64,000 bases of DNA from NCBI RefSeq assembly GCF_000964005.1, contig NZ_JXYP01000021.1:186001-250000 (forward strand). The letters are read 5' to 3'. This document shows, piece by piece, positions 49,881 through 58,510 of the stretch. Origin of the DNA: Williamsia herbipolensis (GTDB lineage Bacteria > Actinomycetota > Actinomycetes > Mycobacteriales > Mycobacteriaceae). Each line of letters opens with the position of its first letter. Position 1 is the stretch's first letter. A program made the position numbers and the translations under genes. Under the pieces are notes generated by a model. The model was not told where the DNA came from. It saw only the letters and a list, made by a program, of their open reading frames with translations, and ran no database searches.

Positions 49881-50402
49881 GTGGCCCGCTACGTCGCTCT
49901 GCTCCGAGGCATCAATGTGGGTGGCGTCCGGGTCGGAATGTCCGATCTGCGAGACGAATTCGGACGTCTCGGGTTCGCCGACGTGCGGTCGGTGCTCGCC
50001 ACCGGCAACGTCGTGTTCGACGCCGGAGACGACGCCGCACCGTCGCAGTTGCGCGCAGTGATCGAACCGGCCCTCGGACAACGGTTCGGCTACGAGGCGT
50101 TCGTGTTCGTCCACAGCGTCGACCAGGTCGCCGCGGTCACCGCTGCGTATCCGTTCGACGAGAGTGACGGCGTCCACGCCTATGTCGTGTTCGTCGCCGA
50201 CACCGCGGTCCTCGACGAACTGCTCGGCGTCGACATCGACGGCGACGTCGAGTCGGTGGCCCGTGGGGACGGTGTCGTCTACTGGTCGGTGCCGCGGGAG
50301 CAGACGCTCACGAGCGCTTTCGGCAAGGTGCTGGGCGAGTCGAGATACAAGGCGACGACCACCAATCGCAACCTCCGCACCCTCCGCAAGATCCTCGCCT
50401 GA
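49881..50402 (+). CDS. DUF1697 family protein
   Basis: A 173-residue protein starting MARYVALLRGINVGG, the hallmark of DUF1697, followed by MSDLRDEFGRLGFADVRSVLATGNVVFDA and a C-terminal TTTNRNLRTLRKIL. The family is widespread but has no known biochemical role. GTG 49881 is preceded by TACCCT with 6 nt, a leaderless pattern, which separates it from the mycolyltransferase transcript. A much longer frame upstream overlaps that gene and is rejected. Confidence 0.88.
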   Translation: MARYVALLRGINVGGVRVGMSDLRDEFGRLGFADVRSVLATGNVVFDAGDDAAPSQLRAVIEPALGQRFGYEAFVFVHSVDQVAAVTAAYPFDESDGVHAYVVFVADTAVLDELLGVDIDGDVESVARGDGVVYWSVPREQTLTSAFGKVLGESRYKATTTNRNLRTLRKILA

Positions 50403-50421
50403 GGCCCCGGGGACGACAGAC

Positions 50422-51648
50422 ATGATGGCAGCGGGCGCCGTGGCGCTCATGGTGGTGGCGCTCGCGTTCGCGGTGTGGCGTCCGCGGGGGCTCCCCGAGG
50501 CGACGGTCGCGGTCCCCGCGGCCGCGATCGCGATCGCCGTCGGCGCGGTGACACTGGGTGAGGCGTTCGACGAGATCCACCGTCTGACGTCCACCGTCGC
50601 CACACTCGCTGCGCTGCTGGCGCTCTCGCACGGGTGCGAGGTCCTGGGCGTGTTCGAGTGGGTGTCGCGGCAGATCGGCCGCGCCGGCGCGGGCAACGGT
50701 CGACGACTGTTCGCGTTGGGCTTCGTCGGGGCCGCCGTCACGACCGCGGCCCTGAACCTCGACGCCACCGTTGTGCTGTTGACGCCGGTGCTCATCGCCG
50801 TGACGCGGGGACTCGGCGTCGGCCCTCGCCCCCTGTCGGTGGCGACGATCAGCCTGGCCAACGCGGCGTCGTCGCTGATGCCGGTCTCGAATCTCACCAA
50901 CCTGCTGGCGTTCTCGGCGACGGGCCTGAGCTTCGGGCGCTTCACCGTCCTCATGGCGCTCCCCTGGCTCGCGACGCTGGTGGTGCAGTACGCGGTGCAC
51001 CGCTGGTGGTTCCGTCGCGAGATCGCCGAGATGCCCGAGAGCGATCCGCAGGAACCCGGACCGCCGCCGGTCACCGCGCTCTGCGTCCTCGGCGCGACTC
51101 TGCTCGGTTTCGTCCTGTCGTCTCAGGTCGGCGTGGAGCCGGTGTGGTTCGCGACCGCCGGAGCTGTGGTGCTGACCGTGATCGCGATGGCGCGCAGGAA
51201 GTCCGGGGTGACCGACGTCGTCCGCGCCATCAACCCGCTGTTCCTCGTGTTCGTGTTCGCACTGGGGGTCCTGGTCGCGGCGATCGCCGACGGCGCGATC
51301 GGTCGGTGGTTGGCGGGAATCGTGCCGAACGGGTCGGGACTGCTCGCGCTGCTGGGCATCGCCGCGATCGGCGCGGTGGTCGCGAACGTCATCAACAACA
51401 TCCCGGCGACGCTGTTGCTCCTCGCCGCGATGTCCGGCGCCCCGACCGTCGCGCTGCTCGCGATGCTCCTCGGGGTCAACATCGGTTCCAACTTCACCTA
51501 CGTCGGCTCCTTGGCGAACCTGCTGTGGCGGCGCATCGTCAGTCGCGACGGCGTGGCCGTCTCCGCCGCGGGATTCTCCGCCCTCGGCCTCGCCGCCGGA
51601 CTCCCGTCGATCGTCGCCGCGGTCACCGCGCTGTGGTTGGTCGCCTGA
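50422..51648 (+). CDS. ArsB/NhaD-superfamily ion transporter
   Basis: A 408-residue membrane protein with about ten helices, of the ion transporter superfamily that includes ArsB arsenite pumps and SLC13-type anion carriers. Inverted-repeat signature loops are AALNLDATVVLLTPVLIAVTRG with VSNLTNLLAFSATGLSFGRF in the first half, and VINNIPATLLLLAA with LGVNIGSNFTYVGSLANLLW in the second. No arsR or arsC is nearby, so arsenite as substrate is unproven. ATG 50422 or 50425 follows GGGGAC; the gene is 19 bp behind DUF1697. Confidence 0.85.
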   Translation: MMAAGAVALMVVALAFAVWRPRGLPEATVAVPAAAIAIAVGAVTLGEAFDEIHRLTSTVATLAALLALSHGCEVLGVFEWVSRQIGRAGAGNGRRLFALGFVGAAVTTAALNLDATVVLLTPVLIAVTRGLGVGPRPLSVATISLANAASSLMPVSNLTNLLAFSATGLSFGRFTVLMALPWLATLVVQYAVHRWWFRREIAEMPESDPQEPGPPPVTALCVLGATLLGFVLSSQVGVEPVWFATAGAVVLTVIAMARRKSGVTDVVRAINPLFLVFVFALGVLVAAIADGAIGRWLAGIVPNGSGLLALLGIAAIGAVVANVINNIPATLLLLAAMSGAPTVALLAMLLGVNIGSNFTYVGSLANLLWRRIVSRDGVAVSAAGFSALGLAAGLPSIVAAVTALWLVA

Positions 51649-51684
51649 GCGCGCGGTCAGCCACGGCATGGCATGGCCACTGCA

Positions 51685-53199
51685 TCACGCCGCGTAGGTG
51701 ACGAGACCGCGTGGCCAGGTGACGTCGAAGGAACGCCGTTCCGGCGTGGCGTCCGTCGACGGTTCGGCGATGTCGTCAGACGTCGGAGCGGGTGGCGCCA
51801 CCGATCCTTCGAGCGTGTCCCGGTGTCGCAAGAGCAATTCGTCGATCCGGTGCAGGTGGTTGGCGCGGATCTGGTCGGGCGGGTCGGTATTACGACGCCA
51901 CCCGTAGCGACCCTTGTCGGGGCCGTCGGTGATCTTCCCCGTCGCCCATTGGTGGGGTTCAGAACCGACGGCGCGGTTGTGTCGGCCGCACGCCGGTGCC
52001 ATGTGTGGCGAGTCGGTAAGTCCGCCGTCGGCCCAATCGCGTTCAGCGTGATGCATTTCGGTGTGCGCGAACGGTGTCGTGCAGTCATCCTTGCTGCAGC
52101 CCTTGTACTGCGAGAAGGCCATCAACCGCTGCGCTTGGGACGCGAGCCGGCGGCCGCGGCCGAAGAACAAGGGCTCGTTGGTGACGTCGTCGAACACGGC
52201 GAGGTGGGGCTGTGCATCGGCAGCCAGCTTCACGACATCGCTGATCGGCAGGTCACTGCCCGTGGCGGTACGTGCGACACCGGCGTGCTCGCGTAACTGT
52301 GCGTCGGTGATGGAGACGATGATCTGCGGCGGCAACCCCCGGTGCGACCCACCGAGGAGGCCACCGTTGACGGCGGCATCGAGCAGGGCTGTGAAGGCGT
52401 CGTGGTTGCGTTGGCTCTGGCTGCGGTAGTCCCGGTCAGCTGCGTCTTTGAGCAGTTCCGGGTCGGCATCGCCGTGATCACCCTTCGGTGACTGGTCGTC
52501 GTCAGGATTGTTCATCCCGGGCGCCGCCCACTTGGCGAGCACGACGTCGAACAGGGCCCGCGTGATCGGATCGAGTGTGGCGGTGAGTTTCGACATCAAC
52601 TGGCTGTCTTGGCAGCCGAGGTTGAGTTTCCGGTTGCGTGCGCGATCGCGGTCGTCGGTCAGGGTGCCGTCGGGATCGAGGTGGGCGAGGATCCGCACGC
52701 CGGCGGCGCCGATCTCTTTCGGCGTCAACGTCGTCGCGAACTCGGCGAGAGTCTGTTCGGCGAACGCCCGGTGTTCGGCATCCACCGCTGACGGGATCTT
52801 CTTCAACACGTCGAGAACCGCATGCACGTGATCGGGTCCGATCGTTCCGGCCGCCAACTCGCGAGCGGTGTTCGGGCACACCGGCGGCAGCTTCTCACCG
52901 TTCATCGCGTGCATGGGTTCCAGCGATCGGACTGCGTCGAGCCTCTTCTTGGGGTGGGTGATGCGCAATTTCGTCTGCAGGAACTCGAAGACGGTCACGC
53001 ATCCCACGGTCCGGTGGGCGTCGCGATCGGAGACCTCGAGGATGCGCTGGTTGCCGATGGATTCCATTCGGCGGATGGTGTGTTCGTGGCGGATCGCCAA
53101 TTCGGCGACGGTCTCCTCGTCGCACGCTGAGGAGTCGGATTCAGCGATCTTGTTCAAGATCTGTTCCAGGGCAACGTAATCCGCCACGAGATCGTTCAC
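51685..53199 (-). CDS. DUF222 / HNH endonuclease domain protein of the 13E12 family
   Basis: A 504-residue protein. The long N-terminal helical DUF222 region includes RITHPKKRLDAVRSLEPMHAMNGEKLPPVCPNTARELAAGTIGPDHVHAVLDVLKKIP. Near the C-terminus is an HNH nuclease fold: CSKDDCTTPFAHTEMHHAERDWADGGLTDSPHMAPACGRHNRAVG with Cys pairs for zinc and the catalytic HH. Such genes occur in many copies in mycobacterial and Gordonia-type genomes (REP13E12 in M. tuberculosis, where they serve as phage integration sites). The activity is not established. GTG 53199 has GGGGAC upstream. It interrupts the order between Rv2226 and Rv2228c homologues and has AT-richer upstream DNA with odd repeats, suggesting acquisition. 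Confidence 0.88.
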   Translation of the reverse strand: MNDLVADYVALEQILNKIAESDSSACDEETVAELAIRHEHTIRRMESIGNQRILEVSDRDAHRTVGCVTVFEFLQTKLRITHPKKRLDAVRSLEPMHAMNGEKLPPVCPNTARELAAGTIGPDHVHAVLDVLKKIPSAVDAEHRAFAEQTLAEFATTLTPKEIGAAGVRILAHLDPDGTLTDDRDRARNRKLNLGCQDSQLMSKLTATLDPITRALFDVVLAKWAAPGMNNPDDDQSPKGDHGDADPELLKDAADRDYRSQSQRNHDAFTALLDAAVNGGLLGGSHRGLPPQIIVSITDAQLREHAGVARTATGSDLPISDVVKLAADAQPHLAVFDDVTNEPLFFGRGRRLASQAQRLMAFSQYKGCSKDDCTTPFAHTEMHHAERDWADGGLTDSPHMAPACGRHNRAVGSEPHQWATGKITDGPDKGRYGWRRNTDPPDQIRANHLHRIDELLLRHRDTLEGSVAPPAPTSDDIAEPSTDATPERRSFDVTWPRGLVTYAA

Positions 53200-53233
53200 C
53201 GGCTGTCCCCCTCCCCAGGTGTGACTGTACGTC

Positions 53234-53239
53234 TATTCT
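53234..53239 (-). promoter_or_regulatory. Candidate -10 box of the DUF222-HNH gene
   Basis: TAGAAT on the minus strand 35 nt before the GTG start, in an AT-richer stretch. A good -10 match; the -35 region is unclear. Confidence 0.45.
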
Positions 53240-53329
53240 AGCACGCGTGTTCGAGGGTGTGGGAGGTTGATTATCGTGAATAGTGTTGAACGTGAGTGTA
53301 TTTCGGGTGGATGGTTGCGTTCTACCGCC

Positions 53330-53427
53330 GCTGACGGTGCGGAAGCCGGCCGTCGAGTGTGCGTTGTCTCCTCGTCGGCGTGCGGTGTGCTGTCAGCACA
53401 CTCGACGACCGTTTCCACACAGTCAGC
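53330..53427. repeat. 98-bp imperfect palindromic repeat, copy 1
   Basis: The unit runs from GCTGACGGTGCGG to ACAGTCAGC. Its outer arms pair at 13 of 15 positions. Its inner arms CGTCGAGTGTGC (53351-53362) and GCACACTCGACG (53396-53407) pair perfectly over 12 bp, so the whole unit can fold into one long hairpin. Copy 2 lies 40 bp further on with about 93% identity. The frames across both copies on either strand give repetitive, Ser/Thr-rich translations without a ribosome site, so I treat this as non-coding. Confidence 0.88.
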
Positions 53428-53467
53428 CGTGTCGGCATACTTCCCGCTGTGGCCATCTTCTGCTACC

Positions 53468-53565
53468 GCTGACGGTGCGGAAGCCGGACGCCGAGTGTGC
53501 GTTGTCTCGTCGTCGGCGTGCTGCGTGTTGTGAGCACACTCGACGACCGTTTCCACACAGTCAGC
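53468..53565. repeat. 98-bp imperfect palindromic repeat, copy 2
   Basis: Same orientation and exactly the same length as copy 1, with about seven substitutions. The inner arms are 53489-53500 and 53534-53545 with one mismatch. It ends 16 bp before the stop of the RNase H gene, so it may also act as that operon's terminator. Several differences lie in the loop and arms, so the copies may be drifting or partly compensating. Confidence 0.88.
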
Positions 53566-53580
53566 CCCGCTGTAGGCGCG

Positions 53581-54687
53581 TCAGGCGAGGTGGTTCGTGT
53601 CGTTGACGAGACGGACCGAACTGCCTCCGTCGGCGTAGAACTCGGCCGTCGAGAGCGACGCCAGGTCCAGGTGGAGCTTGAAGAGTATCGACGGACCGAC
53701 GTCGAGGGCATGGCGCAGAACGGTTTTGATCGGCGTGACGTGACTGACCACCACGACGTTGCCCGGCCCGTACTCCGACACCACCTGCTCGGTGGCGACC
53801 CGGACGCGCTCGGTGACCACCTCGAAGCTCTCACCACCGGGCGGGGCCACGGTGACGTCGGACATCCACGCGCGGTGCAGCTCCGGGTCACGCTGCATCG
53901 CCTCGAGGAACGTCAGGCCCTCCCATTCGCCGAAGTCGGTCTCGGTGAAGCCCTCCACCTCGTGCACCGGCAGTCCGACGCGACGGGCGATGGCGTCGGC
54001 GGTGGCCCGCGCCCGCGACAACGGGCTCGACACGATGGCCTTGATCCCGCCGCGCGTGGCGATCCGATGCGCCACCCGATCAGCCTGCTGCACACCGAGA
54101 GCGGTGAGTTCGGGGTTGCCGCGGCCGCTGTAGCGCCGGTCCACCGACAGCGCCGTCTGTCCGTGACGGACCAGCACCAACCGGGTGGGCTCCCCCATCG
54201 CCCCGGTCCAGCCGGGACCGGTCTTCGCCGCCGCACCCTTCTCGACGGGCGCGGCCGGCTCGGGGGAAGTCGCGACCTGACCGTCGGTCTGCATATCCAT
54301 CGCCTCGTTGGCGAGGCGGTCGGCGTGCGAGTTCTCGGCACGCGGAATCCAGGCGAAGTCGACGCTCGAGAACTCCGCGACGAGATCCCGCGCCTGAGCC
54401 GCGAGGGGGATCATGTCCGGGTGCTTGACCTTCCAGCGCCCCGACATCTGTTCGACGACGAGCTTGGAGTCCATCCGGACCCGCACCTCGTCGGCCCGGA
54501 TGTCGCGCGCGGCATCGAGCCCGGCGATGAGCCCGCGGTATTCGGCGACGTTGTTGGTGGCGCGGCCGATGTACTCCTTGCGCTCGGCGAGCACGGCCTC
54601 GTGATCGGCGTCCCACACGACGGCCCCGTATCCGGCGACGCCGGGGTTGCCACGCGAACCGCCGTCGGCCTCGACGATCACACGCAC
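53581..54687 (-). CDS. Bifunctional RNase H / histidine phosphatase (Rv2228c-like)
   Basis: A 368-residue two-domain protein. The N-terminal RNase HI domain has the acidic residues in IVEADGGSRGNPG (D8), NNVAEYRGLIAGL, RMDSKLVVEQM and SHADRLANEAMD, and should remove RNA from RNA-DNA hybrids. A linker leads to a phosphoglycerate-mutase-type acid phosphatase domain: LVLVRHGQTALS (catalytic His), SSPLSRARATADAI, and VVVSHVTPIKTVL. The M. tuberculosis homologue joins the RNase to a CobC-type alpha-ribazole phosphatase and the neighbourhood has cob genes. GTG 54687 starts 1 nt after the upstream stop. Confidence 0.92.
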   Translation of the reverse strand: MRVIVEADGGSRGNPGVAGYGAVVWDADHEAVLAERKEYIGRATNNVAEYRGLIAGLDAARDIRADEVRVRMDSKLVVEQMSGRWKVKHPDMIPLAAQARDLVAEFSSVDFAWIPRAENSHADRLANEAMDMQTDGQVATSPEPAAPVEKGAAAKTGPGWTGAMGEPTRLVLVRHGQTALSVDRRYSGRGNPELTALGVQQADRVAHRIATRGGIKAIVSSPLSRARATADAIARRVGLPVHEVEGFTETDFGEWEGLTFLEAMQRDPELHRAWMSDVTVAPPGGESFEVVTERVRVATEQVVSEYGPGNVVVVSHVTPIKTVLRHALDVGPSILFKLHLDLASLSTAEFYADGGSSVRLVNDTNHLA

Positions 54688-54688
54688 G

Positions 54689-55426
54689 CTAGACCCCGGA
54701 CTCGTGGGTGCGCACGATGATCGCGCCGCACTCGTCGCACCGCAGCACCTCGTCGGCCGGTGCCTGGCCGTAGCGGCTGAGGGTTCCGCGGTCGATCTCC
54801 ATGCGGCAGGCCCCGCACCGCGCCTGCCGCAGCAGGCCCGCACCGATCCGGCCCTGCGACACCTGCTTGTCGTAGACGGCGAGCAGGGCGTCGTCGATCT
54901 GTGCGCGCAGTTCGTCACGGCGGGTGCGCGCGGCGTCGGCGGTCACGTCGATCTCCGACATCGCCGTCGCCGCGGCCGACTCGGCCCGCGCGATCTCCTC
55001 CTCGGTCTGCGTCACCAGTGCCCCGCAGCGCAGTTCCTCCGCGGCGGTGGCCTCCTGGCGTTCCATCACCTCGAGCAACTCGTCCTCGGCGACCCCGCGC
55101 CGACGGTGCAGACCGGCGATCTCGTGCTCGATCTCGGTGAGCGCCTTACCGGTGAGGGTGCCGCCGTTGAGAAGGGCCGAGTCCTTCGACAGGCGTGTGG
55201 CGAGAACGGCGATGTCGTTCTCGAGTCGCCGTACCTCGCGGGCGAGGTCCTCGGCCGCGATCTGGGCGGCGATGGTCTGATCGCGGTACTCGCGCAGCGC
55301 CTCGGTCAGCTCGGCGACCCGCGCGGCCTCCGGCGAATGGGACCGCCGATGGGTGGCCCTCGAGACCCCGGCATCGACCTCGGCCAGGTCGAGGAGAGCT
55401 CTCTGATCGGCCGGATCTGCCTTCAT
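54689..55426 (-). CDS. Coiled-coil protein with C-terminal C4 zinc ribbon (Rv2229c-like)
   Basis: A 245-residue protein. Residues 1-180 form a long helical hairpin coiled coil (LTEALREYRDQTIAAQIAAEDLAREVRRLENDIAVL, then EEDELLEVMERQEATAAEEL-like). The C-terminus has a zinc ribbon with CGACRMEI and LRCDECGAIIV. It belongs to the zinc-ribbon family seen in many bacteria (CT398/CdsZ type), for which nucleic-acid binding or secretion roles have been proposed. It is sandwiched between Nif3 and the RNase H gene on the same strand, and CACCCT lies 6 nt before ATG 55426. Confidence 0.86.
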   Translation of the reverse strand: MKADPADQRALLDLAEVDAGVSRATHRRSHSPEAARVAELTEALREYRDQTIAAQIAAEDLAREVRRLENDIAVLATRLSKDSALLNGGTLTGKALTEIEHEIAGLHRRRGVAEDELLEVMERQEATAAEELRCGALVTQTEEEIARAESAAATAMSEIDVTADAARTRRDELRAQIDDALLAVYDKQVSQGRIGAGLLRQARCGACRMEIDRGTLSRYGQAPADEVLRCDECGAIIVRTHESGV

Positions 55427-55465
55427 GTCGCGAGGGTGTCCTGTTCTGTAGGGGTTCTCGCGACA

Positions 55466-56626
55466 CTACCGGTCGGCGTCGGTCCTCTTCGTGACACCGC
55501 TGGTCCGGGGTGCGCTGTGCAGCGTGAACGGGTCGGTCGGCCGGTCGAAGACCGTGATCACCACCCCTGCGTCGTGGGCGTCGAGAACCCCGGCGACCTG
55601 CTCACACCAGGGGAACTCGGTCGCCCAGTGTCCGGCGTCGACGAGCGCCGGGCTCCCGGCCCGCAGGTGTTCGTCGGCGGGGTGGTGTCGCAGATCCGCG
55701 GTCACGTACACGTCGGCGCCGGCACCCGCCGCGGCGTCGATCAGCGAGTCGCCGGCTCCACCGCACACCGCGACCGTCGAGATCATCGCGTCCGGATCGC
55801 CCGCCGTCCGCACGCCCCACGGCGCGGTCGTCAGCGAGGTCGCCACGTGATCGGTGAACGCGCGCAACGACATCGGCTCGGCGAGGGTGCCCACCCGCCC
55901 GAGACCGATGCCGGAGGGGGTCGAGGCGAGTTCGATGAGGTCGAAGGCGGGTTCCTCGTAGGGGTGTGCCGCGCGCAGGGCCGCGAGCACCGCGTCGCGC
56001 CGGCTGCGGGGTGCCACCATCTGCATCCGGTCCTCGGCGACCGAGGTGATCTCGCCGACGGCACCGATCGCCGGTGTCGCCGCGTCCCCCGGCAGGAACT
56101 CCCCGGTGCCGGCGACGGTGAAGCGGCATCGGCTGTACTCGCCGATGGCCCCGGCGCCCGCGGCGAACATCGCCTCGGCGACTGCGTCGGTCGCGGCGCG
56201 CGGGACCATCACCACCCACGAGTCCAGCGGCGGGCTCGGCGCCGGCGACAGCGGTCGGGTGTCGGTCACGCCGAGCGCGTCGGCGAGGGCGTCGGACACC
56301 CCGGGGCGGGCGATGTCGGCGTTGGTGTGCGCGGTGTAGAGCCCGCACCCCGAGCGGATGAGGCGGTGGATCAACCTGCCCTTCGGGGTGTGGGCGCCGA
56401 CGGTGTCGACACCGCGCAGCAGGAGCGGATGGTGCGCCACGATGAGTTCGACGCCGGTCGCGACGGCCTCGTCGACGACCGCGTCGGTGACGTCGACGCA
56501 GATCAACACCGCGGTGACCGTGTCGCCGGGATCGCCGCAGACGAGACCGACGCTGTCCCAGGACTCGGCGTGTCGGGGCGGGTAGGTCGCGTCGAGCAGT
56601 TCGATCAGATCGCGTAGGGCGGCCAC
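55466..56626 (-). CDS. Nif3-like dinuclear metal-centre protein
   Basis: A 386-residue member of the Nif3/YqfO/YbgI family. It has the metal-binding ends of the Nif3 fold: AESWDSVGLVCGDPGDTVTAVLICVD, LIVAHHPLLLRGVDTV, VYTAHTNADIARPGVSDALAD near the N-terminus and VAVCGGAGDSLIDAA, VYVTADLRHHPADEHL and DAGHWATEFPWCEQV near the C-terminus. A PII-like insert lies between. Biochemical function is not settled (GTP cyclohydrolase-like or NAD-related activities have been reported for relatives). It starts 1 nt from the cobC stop, so translation is coupled. Confidence 0.9.
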   Translation of the reverse strand: MAALRDLIELLDATYPPRHAESWDSVGLVCGDPGDTVTAVLICVDVTDAVVDEAVATGVELIVAHHPLLLRGVDTVGAHTPKGRLIHRLIRSGCGLYTAHTNADIARPGVSDALADALGVTDTRPLSPAPSPPLDSWVVMVPRAATDAVAEAMFAAGAGAIGEYSRCRFTVAGTGEFLPGDAATPAIGAVGEITSVAEDRMQMVAPRSRRDAVLAALRAAHPYEEPAFDLIELASTPSGIGLGRVGTLAEPMSLRAFTDHVATSLTTAPWGVRTAGDPDAMISTVAVCGGAGDSLIDAAAGAGADVYVTADLRHHPADEHLRAGSPALVDAGHWATEFPWCEQVAGVLDAHDAGVVITVFDRPTDPFTLHSAPRTSGVTKRTDADR

Positions 56627-56627
56627 G

Positions 56628-57758
56628 TCAGTTCCCGTCGTCGATGTCAGTGCCTGGGGTGTCGAGATGCTGGTCGGCGTCGTCGCCGCCGCGCCAGGCG
56701 GCGATCAGCCCGGCGACGACGTGGGGTTCGCGGACGGCGAGCCGGAGGTGGTCGGGACCGAGACCGGCGAAGTTCGCGCAGCTGCGCACCGCGTGACCCG
56801 CCCGCGCGAGGTGGTTCTTGCGCGCGGTCCCGTCGATGGTCCGCACCAGCACGAACGACGCCGCGGGCGTGCCGCACACATCGATGCCGGCGTCGGTCAG
56901 GGCTGCACACATCGCCTCGCGGTCGGCACGCACGATGCGGGCCTGCGCGCGCGCGTGGGCCCTCCCCCGGTCCGACAACGCGGCGCGCAGAGCGGTCAGC
57001 TGCAGGGTGCCCACCGGCCAGTGCGGGCGACCCGCGGTCAGGTCGGTGATCACATCGGCTGTCGCGCAGAGGTATCCGGCACGCAGCCCCGCCAGGGCGA
57101 AGGTCTTGGTGATGCTGCGGATCACGATGACGTCCGGGTGGGCGATCCCGACGAGGGATTCCGGTTCGTCGATCTCCTCCCCTGCGCGCACCGTGAGGGT
57201 CACGTCGGCGAACGCCTCGTCGACCACGACGATCCGTCCCGGACGCCGCAGGGACTCGATCGCCTCGCGGGTGTGCAACACCGAGGTCGGGTTGGTGGGG
57301 TTGCCCACGATCACCATGTCGGCGTCGTCGGGCACGTCTGCGGCGGCCACGTCCCACGGCTCCGGGCACACGACACGGGTCACCTGCACGCCGGCCGAGG
57401 TCAGCACCCGTTCGGGCTCGGTGAAGGTGGGGGCGATGACGACGGCGGTGCGTGGACGCAGCCGGGCGAGCAGCGCGAATCCCTCGGCGGCCCCGGCGAG
57501 GGGCAACACCTCGCGGCGGTCGCGGCGATGGGCCTGGGCGATCGCGTCGACCGCGGCGTCGTGATCGTCTCGCAGGGGATAGCCGGCCAGGTCGGGGAGC
57601 CGCGCGGCGAGTGCATTGAGCATCCAACCCGGAGTCCGGCCGCGGACGTTGACGGCGAAATCGACCATGCCCGGGGCGACGTCGTCGTCGCCGTGACGGT
57701 CGAGTGCGGTGAGGTCGCCGGCCGCGGCGGTCCGGTGGTGCGTCGCCGACGGGATCAC
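56628..57758 (-). CDS. cobC: CobC-like PLP aminotransferase / threonine-phosphate decarboxylase
   Basis: A 376-residue fold-type I PLP enzyme, named CobC in M. tuberculosis (Rv2231c), proposed to supply the aminopropanol linker of cobalamin. HisC-like features: VDFAVNVRGRTPGW, the glycine-rich GAAEGFALLARL, VIVGNPTNPTSVLHTREAI, VVVDEAFADVTL and the PLP lysine in VIRSITKTFALAGLRAGYLCA. GTG 57758 has TAGAGT 8 nt upstream. It heads the minus-strand run cobC-nif3-zinc ribbon-RNase H. Confidence 0.88.
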   Translation of the reverse strand: MIPSATHHRTAAAGDLTALDRHGDDDVAPGMVDFAVNVRGRTPGWMLNALAARLPDLAGYPLRDDHDAAVDAIAQAHRRDRREVLPLAGAAEGFALLARLRPRTAVVIAPTFTEPERVLTSAGVQVTRVVCPEPWDVAAADVPDDADMVIVGNPTNPTSVLHTREAIESLRRPGRIVVVDEAFADVTLTVRAGEEIDEPESLVGIAHPDVIVIRSITKTFALAGLRAGYLCATADVITDLTAGRPHWPVGTLQLTALRAALSDRGRAHARAQARIVRADREAMCAALTDAGIDVCGTPAASFVLVRTIDGTARKNHLARAGHAVRSCANFAGLGPDHLRLAVREPHVVAGLIAAWRGGDDADQHLDTPGTDIDDGN

Positions 57759-57823
57759 AGCTCACGACTCTACTTCGCGCCCCTGCGTGGCCCGGGCGGC
57801 GCACGTCGGGTGACAATGGTGGT

Positions 57824-58510
57824 GTGCCGGTCTCCACCGATCCCGCCGCGGCGACGACGACCCTGTTGTTCGACCTCGACGGCACCATCACCGATTCCTT
57901 CGACGGCATCGCCAACAGCTTTCGCCACGCGCTGGCGACCATCGGCCATCCCGAGCCCGATCCGACGCTCGTCGAGGGCATCGCCGGGCCGCCCATGCTG
58001 GACACGCTGCACACGCTGGGTCTCGACGACGACCGTGCGGCCGCCGCGATGGACGCCTACCGGACGCGCTACACCGACATCGGGTGGCTGGAGAACTCGG
58101 TGTTCCCCGAGATGGACGCGATGCTCGGCGACCTGGCCTCGGCCGGACGCCGGATGGCCGTGGCCACCTCGAAGAACCAGACGACGGCGACGCGCATCCT
58201 CGAGCACTTCGGTCTCGCCGACCATTTCACGGTGATCGCCGGCGCCAGCGACGACGGGACCCGCCGCACGAAGGGCGACGTGGTGGCGCACGCGCTGTCC
58301 GGGCTCGGGGTCGCCCCGACCGCGTCGGCCGACGGCGGGACACCCGACGTGGTGATCATCGGTGACCGCTCCCACGACATCCATGGCGCCGGCGCGTTCG
58401 GGATCCCCGCGGTCCTCGTCGGCTGGGGCTACGCGCTCGAGGGCGAGGGCGCCGACGCGCGCTGGCAGGTGTCGACGGTGAGTGAGCTGCGCGAGGTGCT
58501 CGGTGTCTGA
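57824..58510 (+). CDS. HAD phosphatase-like protein, PtkA-type (Rv2232-like)
   Basis: A 228-residue HAD hydrolase with motif I LLFDLDGTITDS (D17, D19), motif II AVATSKNQ, and VIIGDRSHDIHGA as motif IV. The cap is helical, as in phosphoglycolate phosphatases. The homologue adjacent to ptpA in M. tuberculosis (Rv2232, PtkA) is reported as a tyrosine kinase acting on PtpA despite the HAD fold, so either activity is possible. GTG 57824 is preceded by GACAAT and 6 nt, a leaderless pattern. Its end overlaps ptpA by 8 nt. Confidence 0.88.
   Translation: MPVSTDPAAATTTLLFDLDGTITDSFDGIANSFRHALATIGHPEPDPTLVEGIAGPPMLDTLHTLGLDDDRAAAAMDAYRTRYTDIGWLENSVFPEMDAMLGDLASAGRRMAVATSKNQTTATRILEHFGLADHFTVIAGASDDGTRRTKGDVVAHALSGLGVAPTASADGGTPDVVIIGDRSHDIHGAGAFGIPAVLVGWGYALEGEGADARWQVSTVSELREVLGV

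Noticed and set aside
53233-53556. A 107-codon minus-strand frame (and an 88-codon plus-strand one) across the 98-bp repeats
   Set aside because: Repetitive translation simply mirrors the DNA repeat, with no ribosome site or known domain; both strands being open is expected from the repeat.
53330-53565. The paired repeats as a CRISPR array
   Set aside because: There are only two copies, the units are 98 bp and themselves palindromic, and no cas genes are present.
51649-53580. A prophage or insertion sequence around the DUF222-HNH gene
   Set aside because: No integrase, transposase, phage structural gene or terminal target duplication is visible within the window.
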